Positions 45,488-55,445 are shown, counted from the first letter of the stretch. The stretch: DNA of 64,000 bases from Uloborus plumipes (GCA_038373865.1 JAXGGA010002952.1:47511-111510), one strand, 5' to 3'. The notes: a model not told the origin generated them from the letters alone. Numbers and translations are program-made.

Positions 45488-45568
45488 CTCGAGAGGGACG
45501 GTAACAAAGACCGATTTTATTTCGTTCTCATGTCATGAAAAAATATTTTTAAATTAGGAAAAAGATTC

Positions 45569-45655
45569 TCCGTCGAGCCGGATTCGAACCAGCGACCTAT
45601 GGTTTACTGTTCTATCTGCTACAATCAACCGCTCTGCCAACTGAGCTATCGACGG
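45569..45655 (-). tRNA. tRNA-Tyr(GTA), unit 5
   Basis: Base changes at 32, in the anticodon stem and in the intron (CAGATAGAACAGTA). The 5' flank is divergent (AAACTCTAACGAAGACC). Confidence 0.6.
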
Positions 45656-45735
45656 CTCGAGAGAAACTCTAACGAAGACCGCTTTTATTAATTCTCATGT
45701 CATTAAAAAAGATTTTTTAATTAGGAAAAAGATTC

Positions 45736-45822
45736 TCCGTCGAGCCGGATTCGAACCAGCGACCTATGGATTACTGTTTTATCAGCTACAATCCACTGCT
45801 CTGCCAACTGAGCTATCGACGG
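45736..45822 (-). tRNA. tRNA-Tyr(GTA), unit 6
   Basis: Changes at position 32, at 26 and in the intron. 5' flank GTCGGTAACAAAGATCGTG. Confidence 0.6.
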
Positions 45823-45903
45823 CTCGAGAGGGTCGGTAACAAAGATCGTGTTTATTTCGTTCTCATGTCATGAAAAAATATTTTTAAATTAGGAAAAAGA
45901 TTC

Positions 45904-45990
45904 TCTATCGAGCCGGATTCGAACCAAAGACCATTGGATTACTGTTCTATCAGCTACAGTCCACCGCTCTGCCTACTGAGCTATCGACGG
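45904..45990 (-). pseudogene. tRNA-Tyr, unit 7, acceptor and variable-arm changes
   Basis: The acceptor 3' strand reads TCGATAGA, and the T-stem side has CCAAAGACC; two acceptor pairs are lost. Shares these marks with unit 2, so they are a local subfamily. Confidence 0.6.
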
Positions 45991-46071
45991 CTCGAGAAGG
46001 ACGGTAACGCAGACCGCTTTTATTTCGTTCTCATGTCATGAAAAAAGATTTTTAAATTATTGCAAAGATTC

Positions 46072-46156
46072 TCCGTCGAGCCGGATTCGAACCAGCGACC
46101 TATGGTTTACTGTTCTATCAGCTAGTCCACCGCTCTGCTAAATGAGCTATCGACGG
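46072..46156 (-). pseudogene. tRNA-Tyr, unit 8, anticodon deleted
   Basis: Two bases missing at the anticodon (CAGCTAGTCC on the plus strand), and the T5 terminator is reduced to TTT. Confidence 0.75.
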
Positions 46157-46236
46157 CTCGAGAGGAACGGTAACAAAGACCGCTTTTATTTATTTTCATG
46201 TCATGAAAAAAGATTTTTTAATTAGGGAAAAGATAC

Positions 46237-46312
46237 TCCGTCGAGCCAGATACCTATGGATTACTGTTCTATCTGCTACAGTCCACCGCTCTGCCAACTG
46301 AGCTATCGACGG
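46237..46312 (-). pseudogene. tRNA-Tyr, unit 9, B box deleted
   Basis: An 11-bp net loss removes most of the T arm and with it the internal B promoter. Confidence 0.8.
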
Positions 46313-46393
46313 CTCGAGAGGGACGGTAACACAGACAGCTTTTATTTCGTTCTCATGTCATGAAAAAAGATTTTTAAATTATTGCAAAGATTC

Positions 46394-46480
46394 TCCGTCG
46401 AGCCGGATTCGAACCAGCGACCTATGGATTACTGTTCTATCAGCTACAGTCCACCGCTCTGCCAACTGAGCTATTGACGG
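46394..46480 (-). tRNA. tRNA-Tyr(GTA), unit 10
   Basis: One acceptor mismatch (CCGTCAA); terminator weakened to TTT as in unit 8. Confidence 0.65.
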
Positions 46481-46561
46481 CTCGAGAAGGACGGTAAAAC
46501 AGACCGATTTTATTTCGTTCTCATGTAATGAAAAAATATTTTTAAATTAGGAAAAAGATTC

Positions 46562-46648
46562 TCCGTCGAGCCGGATTCGAACCAGCGACCTATGGATTAC
46601 TGTTCTATCTGCTACAGTCCACCGCTCTGCCAACTGAGCTATCGACGG
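46562..46648 (-). tRNA. tRNA-Tyr(GTA), unit 11
   Basis: One intron change (CAGATAG). Divergent 5' flank as in unit 5. Confidence 0.8.
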
Positions 46649-46728
46649 CTCGAGAGAAACTCTAACGAAGACCGCTTTTATTTATTCTCATGTCATGAAA
46701 AAAGATTTTTAAATTAGGAAAAAGTTTC

Positions 46729-46815
46729 TTCGTCGAGCCGGATACGAACCAGCGACCTATGGATTACTGTTCTCTCAGCTACAGTCCACCGCTCTGCCAA
46801 CTGAGCTATCGACGG
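46729..46815 (-). pseudogene. tRNA-Tyr, unit 12, B box changed
   Basis: B box reads GGTTCGTATCC, one acceptor pair is changed, one intron change. It may still work weakly. Confidence 0.5.
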
Positions 46816-46896
46816 CTCGAGAGGGGCGGTAACAAAGACCGCTTTTATTTCGTTCTCATGTCATGAAAAAATATTTTTAAATTAGGAAAAAGATTC

Positions 46897-46983
46897 TCCG
46901 TCGAGCCGGATTCGAACCAGCGACCTATGGATTACTGTTCTATCAGCTACAGTCCACCGCTCTGCCAACTGAGCTATCGACGG
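46897..46983 (-). tRNA. tRNA-Tyr(GTA), unit 13
   Basis: Consensus by eye. 5' flank A. Start of the homogeneous core. Confidence 0.9.
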
Positions 46984-47064
46984 CTCGAGAGGGACGGTAA
47001 CACAGACCGCTTTTATTTCGTTCTCATGTCATGAAAAAAGATTTTTTAATTAGGAAAAAGATTC

Positions 47065-47151
47065 TCCGTCGAGCCGGATTCGAACCAGCGACCTATGGAT
47101 TACTGTTCTATCAGCTACAGTCCACCGCTCTGCCAACTGAGCTATCGACGG
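47065..47151 (-). tRNA. tRNA-Tyr(GTA), unit 14
   Basis: Consensus; flank A. Confidence 0.9.
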
Positions 47152-47232
47152 CTCGAGAGGGACGGTAACACAGACCGCTTTTATTTCGTTCTCATGTCAT
47201 GAAAAAAGATTTTTAAATTAGGAAAAAGATTC

Positions 47233-47319
47233 TCCGTCGAGCCGGATTCGAACCAGCGACCTATGGATTACTGTTCTATCAGCTACAGTCCACCGCTCTG
47301 CCAACTGAGCTATCGACGG
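47233..47319 (-). tRNA. tRNA-Tyr(GTA), unit 15
   Basis: Consensus; flank B. Confidence 0.9.
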
Positions 47320-47399
47320 CTCGAGAGGGACGGTAACAAAGACCGCTTTTATTTATTCTCATGTCATGAAAAAAGATTTTTTAATTAGGAAAAAGATTC

Positions 47400-47486
47400 T
47401 CCGTCGAGCCGGATTCGAACCAGCGACCTATGGATTACTGTTCTATCAGCTACAGTCCACCGCTCTGCCAACTGAGCTATCGACGG
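47400..47486 (-). tRNA. tRNA-Tyr(GTA), unit 16
   Basis: Consensus; flank A. Confidence 0.9.
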
Positions 47487-47567
47487 CTCGAGAGGGACGG
47501 TAACACAGACCGCTTTTATTTCGTTCTCATGTCATGAAAAAAGATTTTTAAATTAGGAAAAAGATTC

Positions 47568-47654
47568 TCCGTCGAGCCGGATTCGAACCAGCGACCTATG
47601 GATTACTGTTCTATCAGCTACAGTCCACCGCTCTGCCAACTGAGCTATCGACGG
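47568..47654 (-). tRNA. tRNA-Tyr(GTA), unit 17
   Basis: Consensus; flank A. Confidence 0.9.
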
Positions 47655-47735
47655 CTCGAGAGGGACGGTAACACAGACCGCTTTTATTTCGTTCTCATGT
47701 CATGAAAAAATATTTTTAAATTAGGAAAAAGATTC

Positions 47736-47822
47736 TCCGTCGAGCCGGATTCGAACCAGCGACCTATGGATTACTATTCTCTCAGCTACAGTCCACCGCT
47801 CTGCCAACTGAGCTATCGACGT
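47736..47822 (-). tRNA. tRNA-Tyr(GTA), unit 18
   Basis: Two intron changes and one acceptor mismatch (5' end ACGTCGA); flank CGAACACCGC, unique. Confidence 0.65.
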
Positions 47823-47903
47823 CTCGAGAGGGACGGTAACGAACACCGCTTTTATTTCGTTCTCATGTCATGAAAAAAGATTTTTTAATTAGGAAAAAGA
47901 TTC

Positions 47904-47990
47904 TTCGTCGAGCCGGATTCGAACCAGCGCCCTATGGATTACTGTTCTATCAGCTACAGTCCACCGCTCTGCCAACTGAGCTATCGACGG
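47904..47990 (-). tRNA. tRNA-Tyr(GTA), unit 19
   Basis: One acceptor change and one variable-loop change (AGGGC); flank A. Confidence 0.75.
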
Positions 47991-48071
47991 CTCGAGAGGG
48001 ACGGTAACACAGACCGCTTTTATTTCGTTCTCATGTCATGAAAAAAGATTTTTAAATTAGGAAAAAGATTC

Positions 48072-48158
48072 TCCGTCGAGCCGGATTCGAACCAGCGACC
48101 TATGGATTACTGTTCTATCAGCTACAGTCCACCGCTCTGCCAACTGAGCTATCGACGG
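48072..48158 (-). tRNA. tRNA-Tyr(GTA), unit 20
   Basis: Consensus; flank B. Confidence 0.9.
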
Positions 48159-48238
48159 CTCGAGAGGGACGGTAACAAAGACCGCTTTTATTTATTCTCA
48201 TGTCATGAAAAAAGATTTTTTAATTAGGAAAAAGATAC

Positions 48239-48325
48239 TCCGTCGAGCCGGATTCGAACCAGCGACCTATGGATTACTGTTCTATCAGCTACAGTCCACC
48301 GCTCTGCCAACTGAGCTATCGACGG
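48239..48325 (-). tRNA. tRNA-Tyr(GTA), unit 21
   Basis: Consensus; flank A; 3' trailer GTATC. Confidence 0.9.
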
Positions 48326-48406
48326 CTCGAGAGGGACGGTAACACAGACCGCTTTTATTTCGTTCTCATGTCATGAAAAAAGATTTTTAAATTAGGAAAA
48401 AGATTC

Positions 48407-48493
48407 TCCGTCGAGCCGGATTCGAACCAGCGACCTATGGATTACTGTTCTATCAGCTACAGTCCACCGCTCTGCCAACTGAGCTATCGACGG
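48407..48493 (-). tRNA. tRNA-Tyr(GTA), unit 22
   Basis: Consensus; flank B. Confidence 0.9.
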
Positions 48494-48573
48494 CTCGAGA
48501 GGGACGGTAACAAAGACCGCTTTTATTTATTCTCATGTCATGAAAAAAGATTTTTAAATTAGGAAAAAGATTC

Positions 48574-48660
48574 TCCGTCGAGCCGGATTCGAACCAGCGA
48601 CCTATGGATTACTGTTCTATCAGCTACAGTCCACCGCTCTGCCAACTGAGCTATCGACGG
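48574..48660 (-). tRNA. tRNA-Tyr(GTA), unit 23
   Basis: Consensus; flank A. Confidence 0.9.
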
Positions 48661-48741
48661 CTCGAGAGGGACGGTAACACAGACCGCTTTTATTTCGTTC
48701 TCATGTCATGAAAAAAGATTTTTAAATTAGGAAAAAGATTC

Positions 48742-48828
48742 TCCGTCGAGCCGGATTCGAACCAGCGACCTATGGATTACTGTTCTATCAGCTACAGTCC
48801 ACCGCTCTGCCAACTGAGCTATCGACGG
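48742..48828 (-). tRNA. tRNA-Tyr(GTA), unit 24
   Basis: Consensus; flank A. Confidence 0.9.
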
Positions 48829-48909
48829 CTCGAGAGGGACGGTAACACAGACCGCTTTTATTTCGTTCTCATGTCATGAAAAAATATTTTTAAATTAGGA
48901 AAAAGATTC

Positions 48910-48996
48910 TCCGTCGAGCCGGATTCGAACCAGCGACCTATGGATTACTGTTCTATCAGCTACAGTCCACCGCTCTGCCAACTGAGCTATCGACGG
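48910..48996 (-). tRNA. tRNA-Tyr(GTA), unit 25
   Basis: Consensus; flank B. Confidence 0.9.
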
Positions 48997-49076
48997 CTCG
49001 AGAGGGACGGTAACAAAGACCGCTTTTATTTATTCTCATGTCATGAAAAAAGATTTTTTAATTAGGAAAAAGATTC

Positions 49077-49163
49077 TCCGTCGAGCCGGATTCGAACCAG
49101 CGACCTATGGATTACTGTTCTATCAGCTACAGTCCACCGCTCTGCCAACTGAGCTATCGACGG
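49077..49163 (-). tRNA. tRNA-Tyr(GTA), unit 26
   Basis: Consensus; flank A. Confidence 0.9.
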
Positions 49164-49244
49164 CTCGAGAGGGACGGTAACACAGACCGCTTTTATTTCG
49201 TTCTCATGTCATGAAAAAATATTTTTAAATTAGGAAAAAGATTC

Positions 49245-49331
49245 TCCGTCGAGCCGGATTCGAACCAGCGACCTATGGATTACTGTTCTATCAGCTACAG
49301 TCCACCGCTCTGCCAACTGAGCTATCGACGG
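49245..49331 (-). tRNA. tRNA-Tyr(GTA), unit 27
   Basis: Consensus; flank B. Confidence 0.9.
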
Positions 49332-49411
49332 CTCGAGAGGGACGGTAACAAAGACCGCTTTTATTTATTCTCATGTCATGAAAAAAGATTTTTTAATTAG
49401 GAAAAAGATAC

Positions 49412-49498
49412 TCCGTCGAGCCGGATTCGAACCAGCGACCTATGGATTACTGTTCTATCAGCTACAGTCCACCGCTCTGCCAACTGAGCTATCGACGG
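49412..49498 (-). tRNA. tRNA-Tyr(GTA), unit 28
   Basis: Consensus; flank A; trailer GTATC. Confidence 0.9.
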
Positions 49499-49579
49499 CT
49501 CGAGAGGGACGGTAACACAGACCGCTTTTATTTCGTTCTCATGTCATGAAAAAAGATTTTTAAATTAGGAAAAAGATTC

Positions 49580-49666
49580 TCCGTCGAGCCGGATTCGAAC
49601 CAGCGACCTATGGATTACTGTTCTATCAGCTACAGTCCACCGCTCTGCCAACTGAGCTATCGACGG
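49580..49666 (-). tRNA. tRNA-Tyr(GTA), unit 29
   Basis: Consensus; flank B. Confidence 0.9.
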
Positions 49667-49746
49667 CTCGAGAGGGACGGTAACAAAGACCGCTTTTATT
49701 TATTCTCATGTCATGAAAAAAGATTTTTTAATTAGGAAAAAGATTC

Positions 49747-49833
49747 TCCGTCGAGCCGGATTCGAACCAGCGACCTATGGATTACTGTTCTATCAGCTAC
49801 AGTCCACCGCTCTGCCAACTGAGCTATCGACGG
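49747..49833 (-). tRNA. tRNA-Tyr(GTA), unit 30
   Basis: Consensus; flank A. Confidence 0.9.
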
Positions 49834-49914
49834 CTCGAGAGGGACGGTAACACAGACCGCTTTTATTTCGTTCTCATGTCATGAAAAAAGATTTTTAAAT
49901 TAGGAAAAAGATTC

Positions 49915-50001
49915 TCCGTCGAGCCGGATTCGAACCAGCGACCTATGGATTACTGTTCTATCAGCTACAGTCCACCGCTCTGCCAACTGAGCTATCGACG
50001 G
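49915..50001 (-). tRNA. tRNA-Tyr(GTA), unit 31
   Basis: Consensus; flank is an A/B hybrid (CACAGACCGC with TTTATTCTC), a recombinant spacer. Confidence 0.9.
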
Positions 50002-50081
50002 CTCGAGAGGGACGGTAACACAGACCGCTTTTATTTATTCTCATGTCATGAAAAAAGATTTTTAAATTAGGAAAAAGATTC

Positions 50082-50168
50082 TCCGTCGAGCCGGATTCGA
50101 ACCAGCGACCTATGGATTACTGTTCTATCAGCTACAGTCCACCGCTCTGCCAACTGAGCTATCGACGG
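50082..50168 (-). tRNA. tRNA-Tyr(GTA), unit 32
   Basis: Consensus; flank A. Confidence 0.9.
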
Positions 50169-50249
50169 CTCGAGAGGGACGGTAACACAGACCGCTTTTA
50201 TTTCGTTCTCATGTCATGAAAAAAGATTTTTTAATTAGGAAAAAGATTC

Positions 50250-50336
50250 TCCGTCGAGCCGGATTCGAACCAGCGACCTATGGATTACTGTTCTATCAGC
50301 TACAGTCCACCGCTCTGCCAACTGAGCTATCGACGG
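50250..50336 (-). tRNA. tRNA-Tyr(GTA), unit 33
   Basis: Consensus; flank B. Confidence 0.9.
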
Positions 50337-50416
50337 CTCGAGAGGGACGGTAACAAAGACCGCTTTTATTTATTCTCATGTCATGAAAAAAGATTTTTTA
50401 ATTAGGAAAAAGATAC

Positions 50417-50503
50417 TCCGTCGAGCCGGATTCGAACCAGCGACCTATGGATTACTGTTCTATCAGCTACAGTCCACCGCTCTGCCAACTGAGCTATCGA
50501 CGG
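50417..50503 (-). tRNA. tRNA-Tyr(GTA), unit 34
   Basis: Consensus; flank A' (first of the ATGTAATG run); trailer GTATC. Confidence 0.9.
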
Positions 50504-50584
50504 CTCGAGAGGGACGGTAACACAGACCGCTTTTATTTCGTTCTCATGTAATGAAAAAATATTTTTAAATTAGGAAAAAGACTC

Positions 50585-50671
50585 TCCGTCGAGCCGGATT
50601 CGAACCAGCGACCTATGGATTACTGTTCTATCAGCTACAGTCCACCGCTCTGCCAACTGAGCTATCGACGG
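50585..50671 (-). tRNA. tRNA-Tyr(GTA), unit 35
   Basis: Consensus; flank A'; trailer GAGTC. Confidence 0.9.
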
Positions 50672-50752
50672 CTCGAGAGGGACGGTAACACAGACCGCTT
50701 TTATTTCGTTCTCATGTAATGAAAAAATATTTTTAAATTAGGAAAAAGACTG

Positions 50753-50839
50753 TCCGTCGAGCCGGATTCGAACCAGCGACCTATGGATTACTGTTCTATC
50801 AGCTACAGTCCACCGCTCTGCCAACTGAGCTATCGACGG
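50753..50839 (-). tRNA. tRNA-Tyr(GTA), unit 36
   Basis: Consensus; flank B; trailer CAGTC. Confidence 0.9.
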
Positions 50840-50919
50840 CTCGAGAGGGACGGTAACAAAGACCGCTTTTATTTATTCTCATGTCATGAAAAAAGATTTT
50901 TTAATTAGGAAAAATATAC

Positions 50920-51006
50920 TCCGTCGAGCCGGATTCGAACCAGCGACCTATGGATTACTGTTCGATCAGCTACAGTCCACCGCTCTGCCAACTGAGCTAT
51001 CGACGG
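50920..51006 (-). tRNA. tRNA-Tyr(GTA), unit 37
   Basis: Intron variant CTGATCGAACAGTA, which keeps the ACAGT pairing stretch; flank A'; trailer has TATATT before the T run (T5 weakened). Confidence 0.85.
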
Positions 51007-51087
51007 CTCGAGAGGGACGGTAACACAGACCGCTTTTATTTCGTTCTCATGTAATGAAAAAATATTTTTAAATTAGGAAAAAGACTC

Positions 51088-51174
51088 TCCGTCGAGCCGG
51101 ATTCGAACCAGCGACCTATGGATTACTGTTCTATCAGCTACAGTCCACCGCTCTGCCAACTGAGCTATCGACGG
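51088..51174 (-). tRNA. tRNA-Tyr(GTA), unit 38
   Basis: Consensus; flank B. Confidence 0.9.
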
Positions 51175-51254
51175 CTCGAGAGGGACGGTAACAAAGACCG
51201 CTTTTATTTATTCTCATGTCATGAAAAAAGATTTTTTAATTAGGAAAAATATAC

Positions 51255-51341
51255 TCCGTCGAGCCGGATTCGAACCAGCGACCTATGGATTACTGTTCGA
51301 TCAGCTACAGTCCACCGCTCTGCCAACTGAGCTATCGACGG
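51255..51341 (-). tRNA. tRNA-Tyr(GTA), unit 39
   Basis: Same intron variant and weakened trailer as unit 37; flank A'. Confidence 0.85.
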
Positions 51342-51422
51342 CTCGAGAGGGACGGTAACACAGACCGCTTTTATTTCGTTCTCATGTAATGAAAAAATAT
51401 TTTTAAATTAGGAAAAAGACTC

Positions 51423-51509
51423 TCCGTCGAGCCGGATTCGAACCAGCGACCTATGGATTACTGTTCTATCAGCTACAGTCCACCGCTCTGCCAACTGAGC
51501 TATCGACGG
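51423..51509 (-). tRNA. tRNA-Tyr(GTA), unit 40
   Basis: Consensus; flank B. Confidence 0.9.
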
Positions 51510-51589
51510 CTCGAGAGGGACGGTAACAAAGACCGCTTTTATTTATTCTCATGTCATGAAAAAAGATTTTTTAATTAGGAAAAAGATTC

Positions 51590-51676
51590 TCCGTCGAGCC
51601 GGATTCGAACCAGCGACCTATGGATTACTGTTCTATCAGCTACAGTCCACCGCTCTGCCAACTGAGCTATCGACGG
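51590..51676 (-). tRNA. tRNA-Tyr(GTA), unit 41
   Basis: Consensus; flank A'. Confidence 0.9.
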
Positions 51677-51757
51677 CTCGAGAGGGACGGTAACACAGAC
51701 CGCTTTTATTTCGTTCTCATGTAATGAAAAAATATTTTTAAATTAGGAAAAAGACTC

Positions 51758-51844
51758 TCCGTCGAGCCGGATTCGAACCAGCGACCTATGGATTACTGTT
51801 CTATCAGCTACAGTCCACCGCTCTGCCAACTGAGCTATCGACGG
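51758..51844 (-). tRNA. tRNA-Tyr(GTA), unit 42
   Basis: Consensus; flank B. Confidence 0.9.
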
Positions 51845-51924
51845 CTCGAGAGGGACGGTAACAAAGACCGCTTTTATTTATTCTCATGTCATGAAAAAAG
51901 ATTTTTTAATTAGGAAAAAGATAC

Positions 51925-52011
51925 TCCGTCGAGCCGGATTCGAACCAGCGACCTATGGATTACTGTTCGATCAGCTACAGTCCACCGCTCTGCCAACTGA
52001 GCTATCGACGG
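51925..52011 (-). tRNA. tRNA-Tyr(GTA), unit 43
   Basis: Intron variant as unit 37; flank A with CACAGACAGC. Confidence 0.88.
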
Positions 52012-52092
52012 CTCGAGAGGGACGGTAACACAGACAGCTTTTATTTCGTTCTCATGTCATGAAAAAAGATTTTTAAATTATTAAAAAGATTC

Positions 52093-52179
52093 TCCGTCGA
52101 GCCGGATTCGAACCAGCGACCTATGGATTACTGTTCTATCAGCTACAGTCCACCGCTCTGCCAACTGAGCTATCGACGG
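52093..52179 (-). tRNA. tRNA-Tyr(GTA), unit 44
   Basis: Consensus; flank B. Confidence 0.9.
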
Positions 52180-52259
52180 CTCGAGAGGGACGGTAACAAA
52201 GACCGCTTTTATTTATTCTCATGTCATGAAAAAAGATTTTTTAATTAGGAACAAGATAC

Positions 52260-52346
52260 TCCGTCGAGCAGGATTCGAACCAGCGACCTATGGATTACTG
52301 TTCTATCTGCTACAGTCCACCGCTCTGCCAACTGAGCTATCGACGG
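52260..52346 (-). tRNA. tRNA-Tyr(GTA), unit 45
   Basis: T-stem mismatch (CCTGC for CCGGC) and an intron change; flank B; trailer TATCTTGTTCC breaks the T5. Confidence 0.65.
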
Positions 52347-52426
52347 CTCGAGAGGGACGGTAACAAAGACCGCTTTTATTTATTCTCATGTCATGAAAAA
52401 AGATTTTTTAATTAGGAAAAAGATAC

Positions 52427-52513
52427 TCCGTCGAGCCGGATTCGAACCAGCGACCTATGGATTACTGTTCGATCAGCTACAGTCCACCGCTCTGCCAACT
52501 GAGCTATCGACGG
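52427..52513 (-). tRNA. tRNA-Tyr(GTA), unit 46
   Basis: Intron variant as unit 37; flank A'. Confidence 0.88.
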
Positions 52514-52594
52514 CTCGAGAGGGACGGTAACACAGACCGCTTTTATTTCGTTCTCATGTAATGAAAAAATATTTTTAAATTAGGAAAAAGACTC

Positions 52595-52681
52595 TCCGTC
52601 GAGCCGGATTCGAACCAGCGACCTATGGATTACTGTTCTATCAGCTACAGTCCACCGCTCTGCCAACTGAGCTATCGACGG
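52595..52681 (-). tRNA. tRNA-Tyr(GTA), unit 47
   Basis: Consensus; flank B. Confidence 0.9.
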
Positions 52682-52761
52682 CTCGAGAGGGACGGTAACA
52701 AAGACCGCTTTTATTTATTCTCATGTCATGAAAAAAGATTTTTTAATTAGGAAAAAGATTC

Positions 52762-52848
52762 TCCGTCTAGCCGGATTCGAACCAGCGACCTATGGATTAC
52801 TGTTCTATCAGCTACAGTCCACCGCTCTGCCAACTGAGCTATCGACGG
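52762..52848 (-). tRNA. tRNA-Tyr(GTA), unit 48
   Basis: One acceptor mismatch (TAGACGG); flank A. Confidence 0.78.
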
Positions 52849-52929
52849 CTCGAGAGGGACGGTAACACAGACCGCTTTTATTTCGTTCTCATGTCATGAA
52901 AAAAGATTTTTAAATTAGGAAAAAGATTC

Positions 52930-53016
52930 TCCGTCGAGCCGGATTCGAACCAGCGACCTATGGATTACTGTTCTATCAGCTACAGTCCACCGCTCTGCCA
53001 ACTGAGCTATCGACGG
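52930..53016 (-). tRNA. tRNA-Tyr(GTA), unit 49
   Basis: Consensus; flank A with CACAGACAGC. Confidence 0.9.
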
Positions 53017-53097
53017 CTCGAGAGGGACGGTAACACAGACAGCTTTTATTTCGTTCTCATGTCATGAAAAAATATTTTTAAATTATTAAAAAGATTC

Positions 53098-53184
53098 TCC
53101 GTCGAGCCGGATTCGAACCAGCGACCTATGGATTACTGTTCTATCAGCTACAGTCCACCGCTCTGCCAACTGAGCTATCGACGG
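53098..53184 (-). tRNA. tRNA-Tyr(GTA), unit 50
   Basis: Consensus; flank A. Confidence 0.9.
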
Positions 53185-53265
53185 CTCGAGAGGGACGGTA
53201 ACACAGACCGCTTTTATTTCGTTCTCATGTCATGAAAAAAGATTTTTTAATTAGGAAAAAGATAC

Positions 53266-53352
53266 TCCGTCGAGCCGGATTCGAACCAGCGACCTATGGA
53301 TTACTGTTCTATCAGCTACAGTCCACCGCTCTGCCAACTGAGCTATCGACGG
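53266..53352 (-). tRNA. tRNA-Tyr(GTA), unit 51
   Basis: Consensus; flank A'. Confidence 0.9.
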
Positions 53353-53433
53353 CTCGAGAGGGACGGTAACACAGACCGCTTTTATTTCGTTCTCATGTAA
53401 TGAAAAAATATTTTTAAATTAGGAAAAAGATTC

Positions 53434-53520
53434 TCCGTCGAGCCGGATTCGAACCAGCGACCTATGGATTACTGTTCTATCAGCTACAGTCCACCGCTCT
53501 GCCAACTGAGCTATCGACGG
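53434..53520 (-). tRNA. tRNA-Tyr(GTA), unit 52
   Basis: Consensus; flank A. Confidence 0.9.
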
Positions 53521-53601
53521 CTCGAGAGGGACGGTAACACAGACCGCTTTTATTTCGTTCTCATGTCATGAAAAAATATTTTTAAATTAGGAAAAAGATT
53601 C

Positions 53602-53688
53602 TCCGTCGAGCCGGATTCGAACCAGCGACCTATGGATTACTGTTCTATCAGCTACAGTCCACCGCTCTGCCAACTGAGCTATCGACGG
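53602..53688 (-). tRNA. tRNA-Tyr(GTA), unit 53
   Basis: Consensus; flank A. Confidence 0.9.
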
Positions 53689-53769
53689 CTCGAGAGGGAC
53701 GGTAACACAGACCGCTTTTATTTCGTTCTCATGTCATGAAAAAAGATTTTTAAATTAGGAAAAAGATTC

Positions 53770-53856
53770 TCCGTCGAGCCGGATTCGAACCAGCGACCTA
53801 TGGATTACTGTTCTATCAGCTACAGTCCACCGCTCTGCCAACTGAGCTATCGACGG
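53770..53856 (-). tRNA. tRNA-Tyr(GTA), unit 54
   Basis: Consensus; flank B. Confidence 0.9.
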
Positions 53857-53936
53857 CTCGAGAGGGACGGTAACAAAGACCGCTTTTATTTATTCTCATG
53901 TCATGAAAAAAGATTTTTTAATTAGGAAAAAGATAC

Positions 53937-54023
53937 TCCGTCGAGCCGGATTCGAACCAGCGACCTATGGATTACTGTTCTATCAGCTACAGTCCACCGC
54001 TCTGCCAACTGAGCTATCGACGG
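53937..54023 (-). tRNA. tRNA-Tyr(GTA), unit 55
   Basis: Consensus; flank A; trailer GTATC. Confidence 0.9.
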
Positions 54024-54104
54024 CTCGAGAGGGACGGTAACACAGACCGCTTTTATTTCGTTCTCATGTCATGAAAAAAGATTTTTAAATTAGGAAAAAG
54101 ATTC

Positions 54105-54191
54105 TCCGTCGAGCCGGATTCGAACCAGCGACCTATGGATTACTGTTCTATCAGCTACAGTCCACCGCTCTGCCAACTGAGCTATCGACGG
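54105..54191 (-). tRNA. tRNA-Tyr(GTA), unit 56
   Basis: Consensus; flank B. Confidence 0.9.
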
Positions 54192-54271
54192 CTCGAGAGG
54201 GACGGTAACAAAGACCGCTTTTATTTATTCTCATGTCATGAAAAAAGATTTTTTAATTAGGAAAAAGATTC

Positions 54272-54358
54272 TCCGTCGAGCCGGATTCGAACCAGCGACC
54301 TATGGATTACTGTTCTATCAGCTACAGTCCACCGCTCTGCCAACTGAGCTATCGACGG
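54272..54358 (-). tRNA. tRNA-Tyr(GTA), unit 57
   Basis: Consensus; flank A. Confidence 0.9.
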
Positions 54359-54439
54359 CTCGAGAGGGACGGTAACACAGACCGCTTTTATTTCGTTCTC
54401 ATGTCATGAAAAAAGATTTTTAAATTAGGAAAAAGATTC

Positions 54440-54526
54440 TCCGTCGAGCCGGATTCGAACCAGCGACCTATGGATTACTGTTCTATCAGCTACAGTCCAC
54501 CGCTCTGCCAACTGAGCTATCGACGG
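54440..54526 (-). tRNA. tRNA-Tyr(GTA), unit 58
   Basis: Consensus; A/B hybrid flank like unit 31. Confidence 0.9.
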
Positions 54527-54606
54527 CTCGAGAGGGACGGTAACACAGACCGCTTTTATTTATTCTCATGTCATGAAAAAATATTTTTTAATTAGGAAAA
54601 AGATTC

Positions 54607-54693
54607 TCCGTCGAGCCGGATTCGAACCAGCGACCTATGGATTACTGTTCTATCAGCTACAGTCCACCGCTCTGCCAACTGAGCTATCGACGG
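54607..54693 (-). tRNA. tRNA-Tyr(GTA), unit 59
   Basis: Consensus; flank A. Confidence 0.9.
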
Positions 54694-54774
54694 CTCGAGA
54701 GGGACGGTAACACAGACCGCTTTTATTTCGTTCTCATGTCATGAAAAAAGATTTTTAAATTAGGAAAAAGATTC

Positions 54775-54861
54775 TCCGTCGAGCCGGATTCGAACCAGCG
54801 ACCTATGGATTACTGTTCTATCAGCTACAGTCCACCGCTCTGCCAACTGAGCTATCGACGG
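54775..54861 (-). tRNA. tRNA-Tyr(GTA), unit 60
   Basis: Consensus; flank A. Confidence 0.9.
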
Positions 54862-54942
54862 CTCGAGAGGGACGGTAACACAGACCGCTTTTATTTCGTT
54901 CTCATGTCATGAAAAAAGATTTTTAAATTAGGAAAAAGATTC

Positions 54943-55029
54943 TCCGTCGAGCCGGATTCGAACCAGCGACCTATGGATTACTGTTCTATCAGCTACAGTC
55001 CACCGCTCTGCCAACTGAGCTATCGACGG
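54943..55029 (-). tRNA. tRNA-Tyr(GTA), unit 61
   Basis: Consensus; flank A'. Confidence 0.9.
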
Positions 55030-55110
55030 CTCGAGAGGGACGGTAACACAGACCGCTTTTATTTCGTTCTCATGTAATGAAAAAATATTTTTAAATTAGG
55101 AAAAAGATTC

Positions 55111-55197
55111 TCCGTCGAGCCGGATTCGAACCAGCGACCTATGGATTACTGTTCTATCAGCTACAGTCCACCGCTCTGCCAACTGAGCTATCGACGG
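55111..55197 (-). tRNA. tRNA-Tyr(GTA), unit 62
   Basis: Consensus; flank B. Confidence 0.9.
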
Positions 55198-55277
55198 CTC
55201 GAGAGGGACGGTAACAAAGACCGCTTTTATTTATTCTCATGTCATGAAAAAAGATTTTTTAATTAGGAAAAAGATAC

Positions 55278-55364
55278 TCCGTCGAGCCGGATTCGAACCA
55301 GCGACCTATGGATTACTGTTCTATCAGCTACAGTCCACCGCTCTGCCAACTGAGCTATCGACGG
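55278..55364 (-). tRNA. tRNA-Tyr(GTA), unit 63
   Basis: Consensus; flank A; trailer GTATC. Confidence 0.9.
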
Positions 55365-55445
55365 CTCGAGAGGGACGGTAACACAGACCGCTTTTATTTC
55401 GTTCTCATGTCATGAAAAAAGATTTTTAAATTAGGAAAAAGATTC

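Noticed and set aside
45290..45538. Open frames with SNQRPMDYCSISYSPPLCQLSYRRL
   Set aside because: They are translations of the tRNA-Tyr unit in both directions, not proteins.
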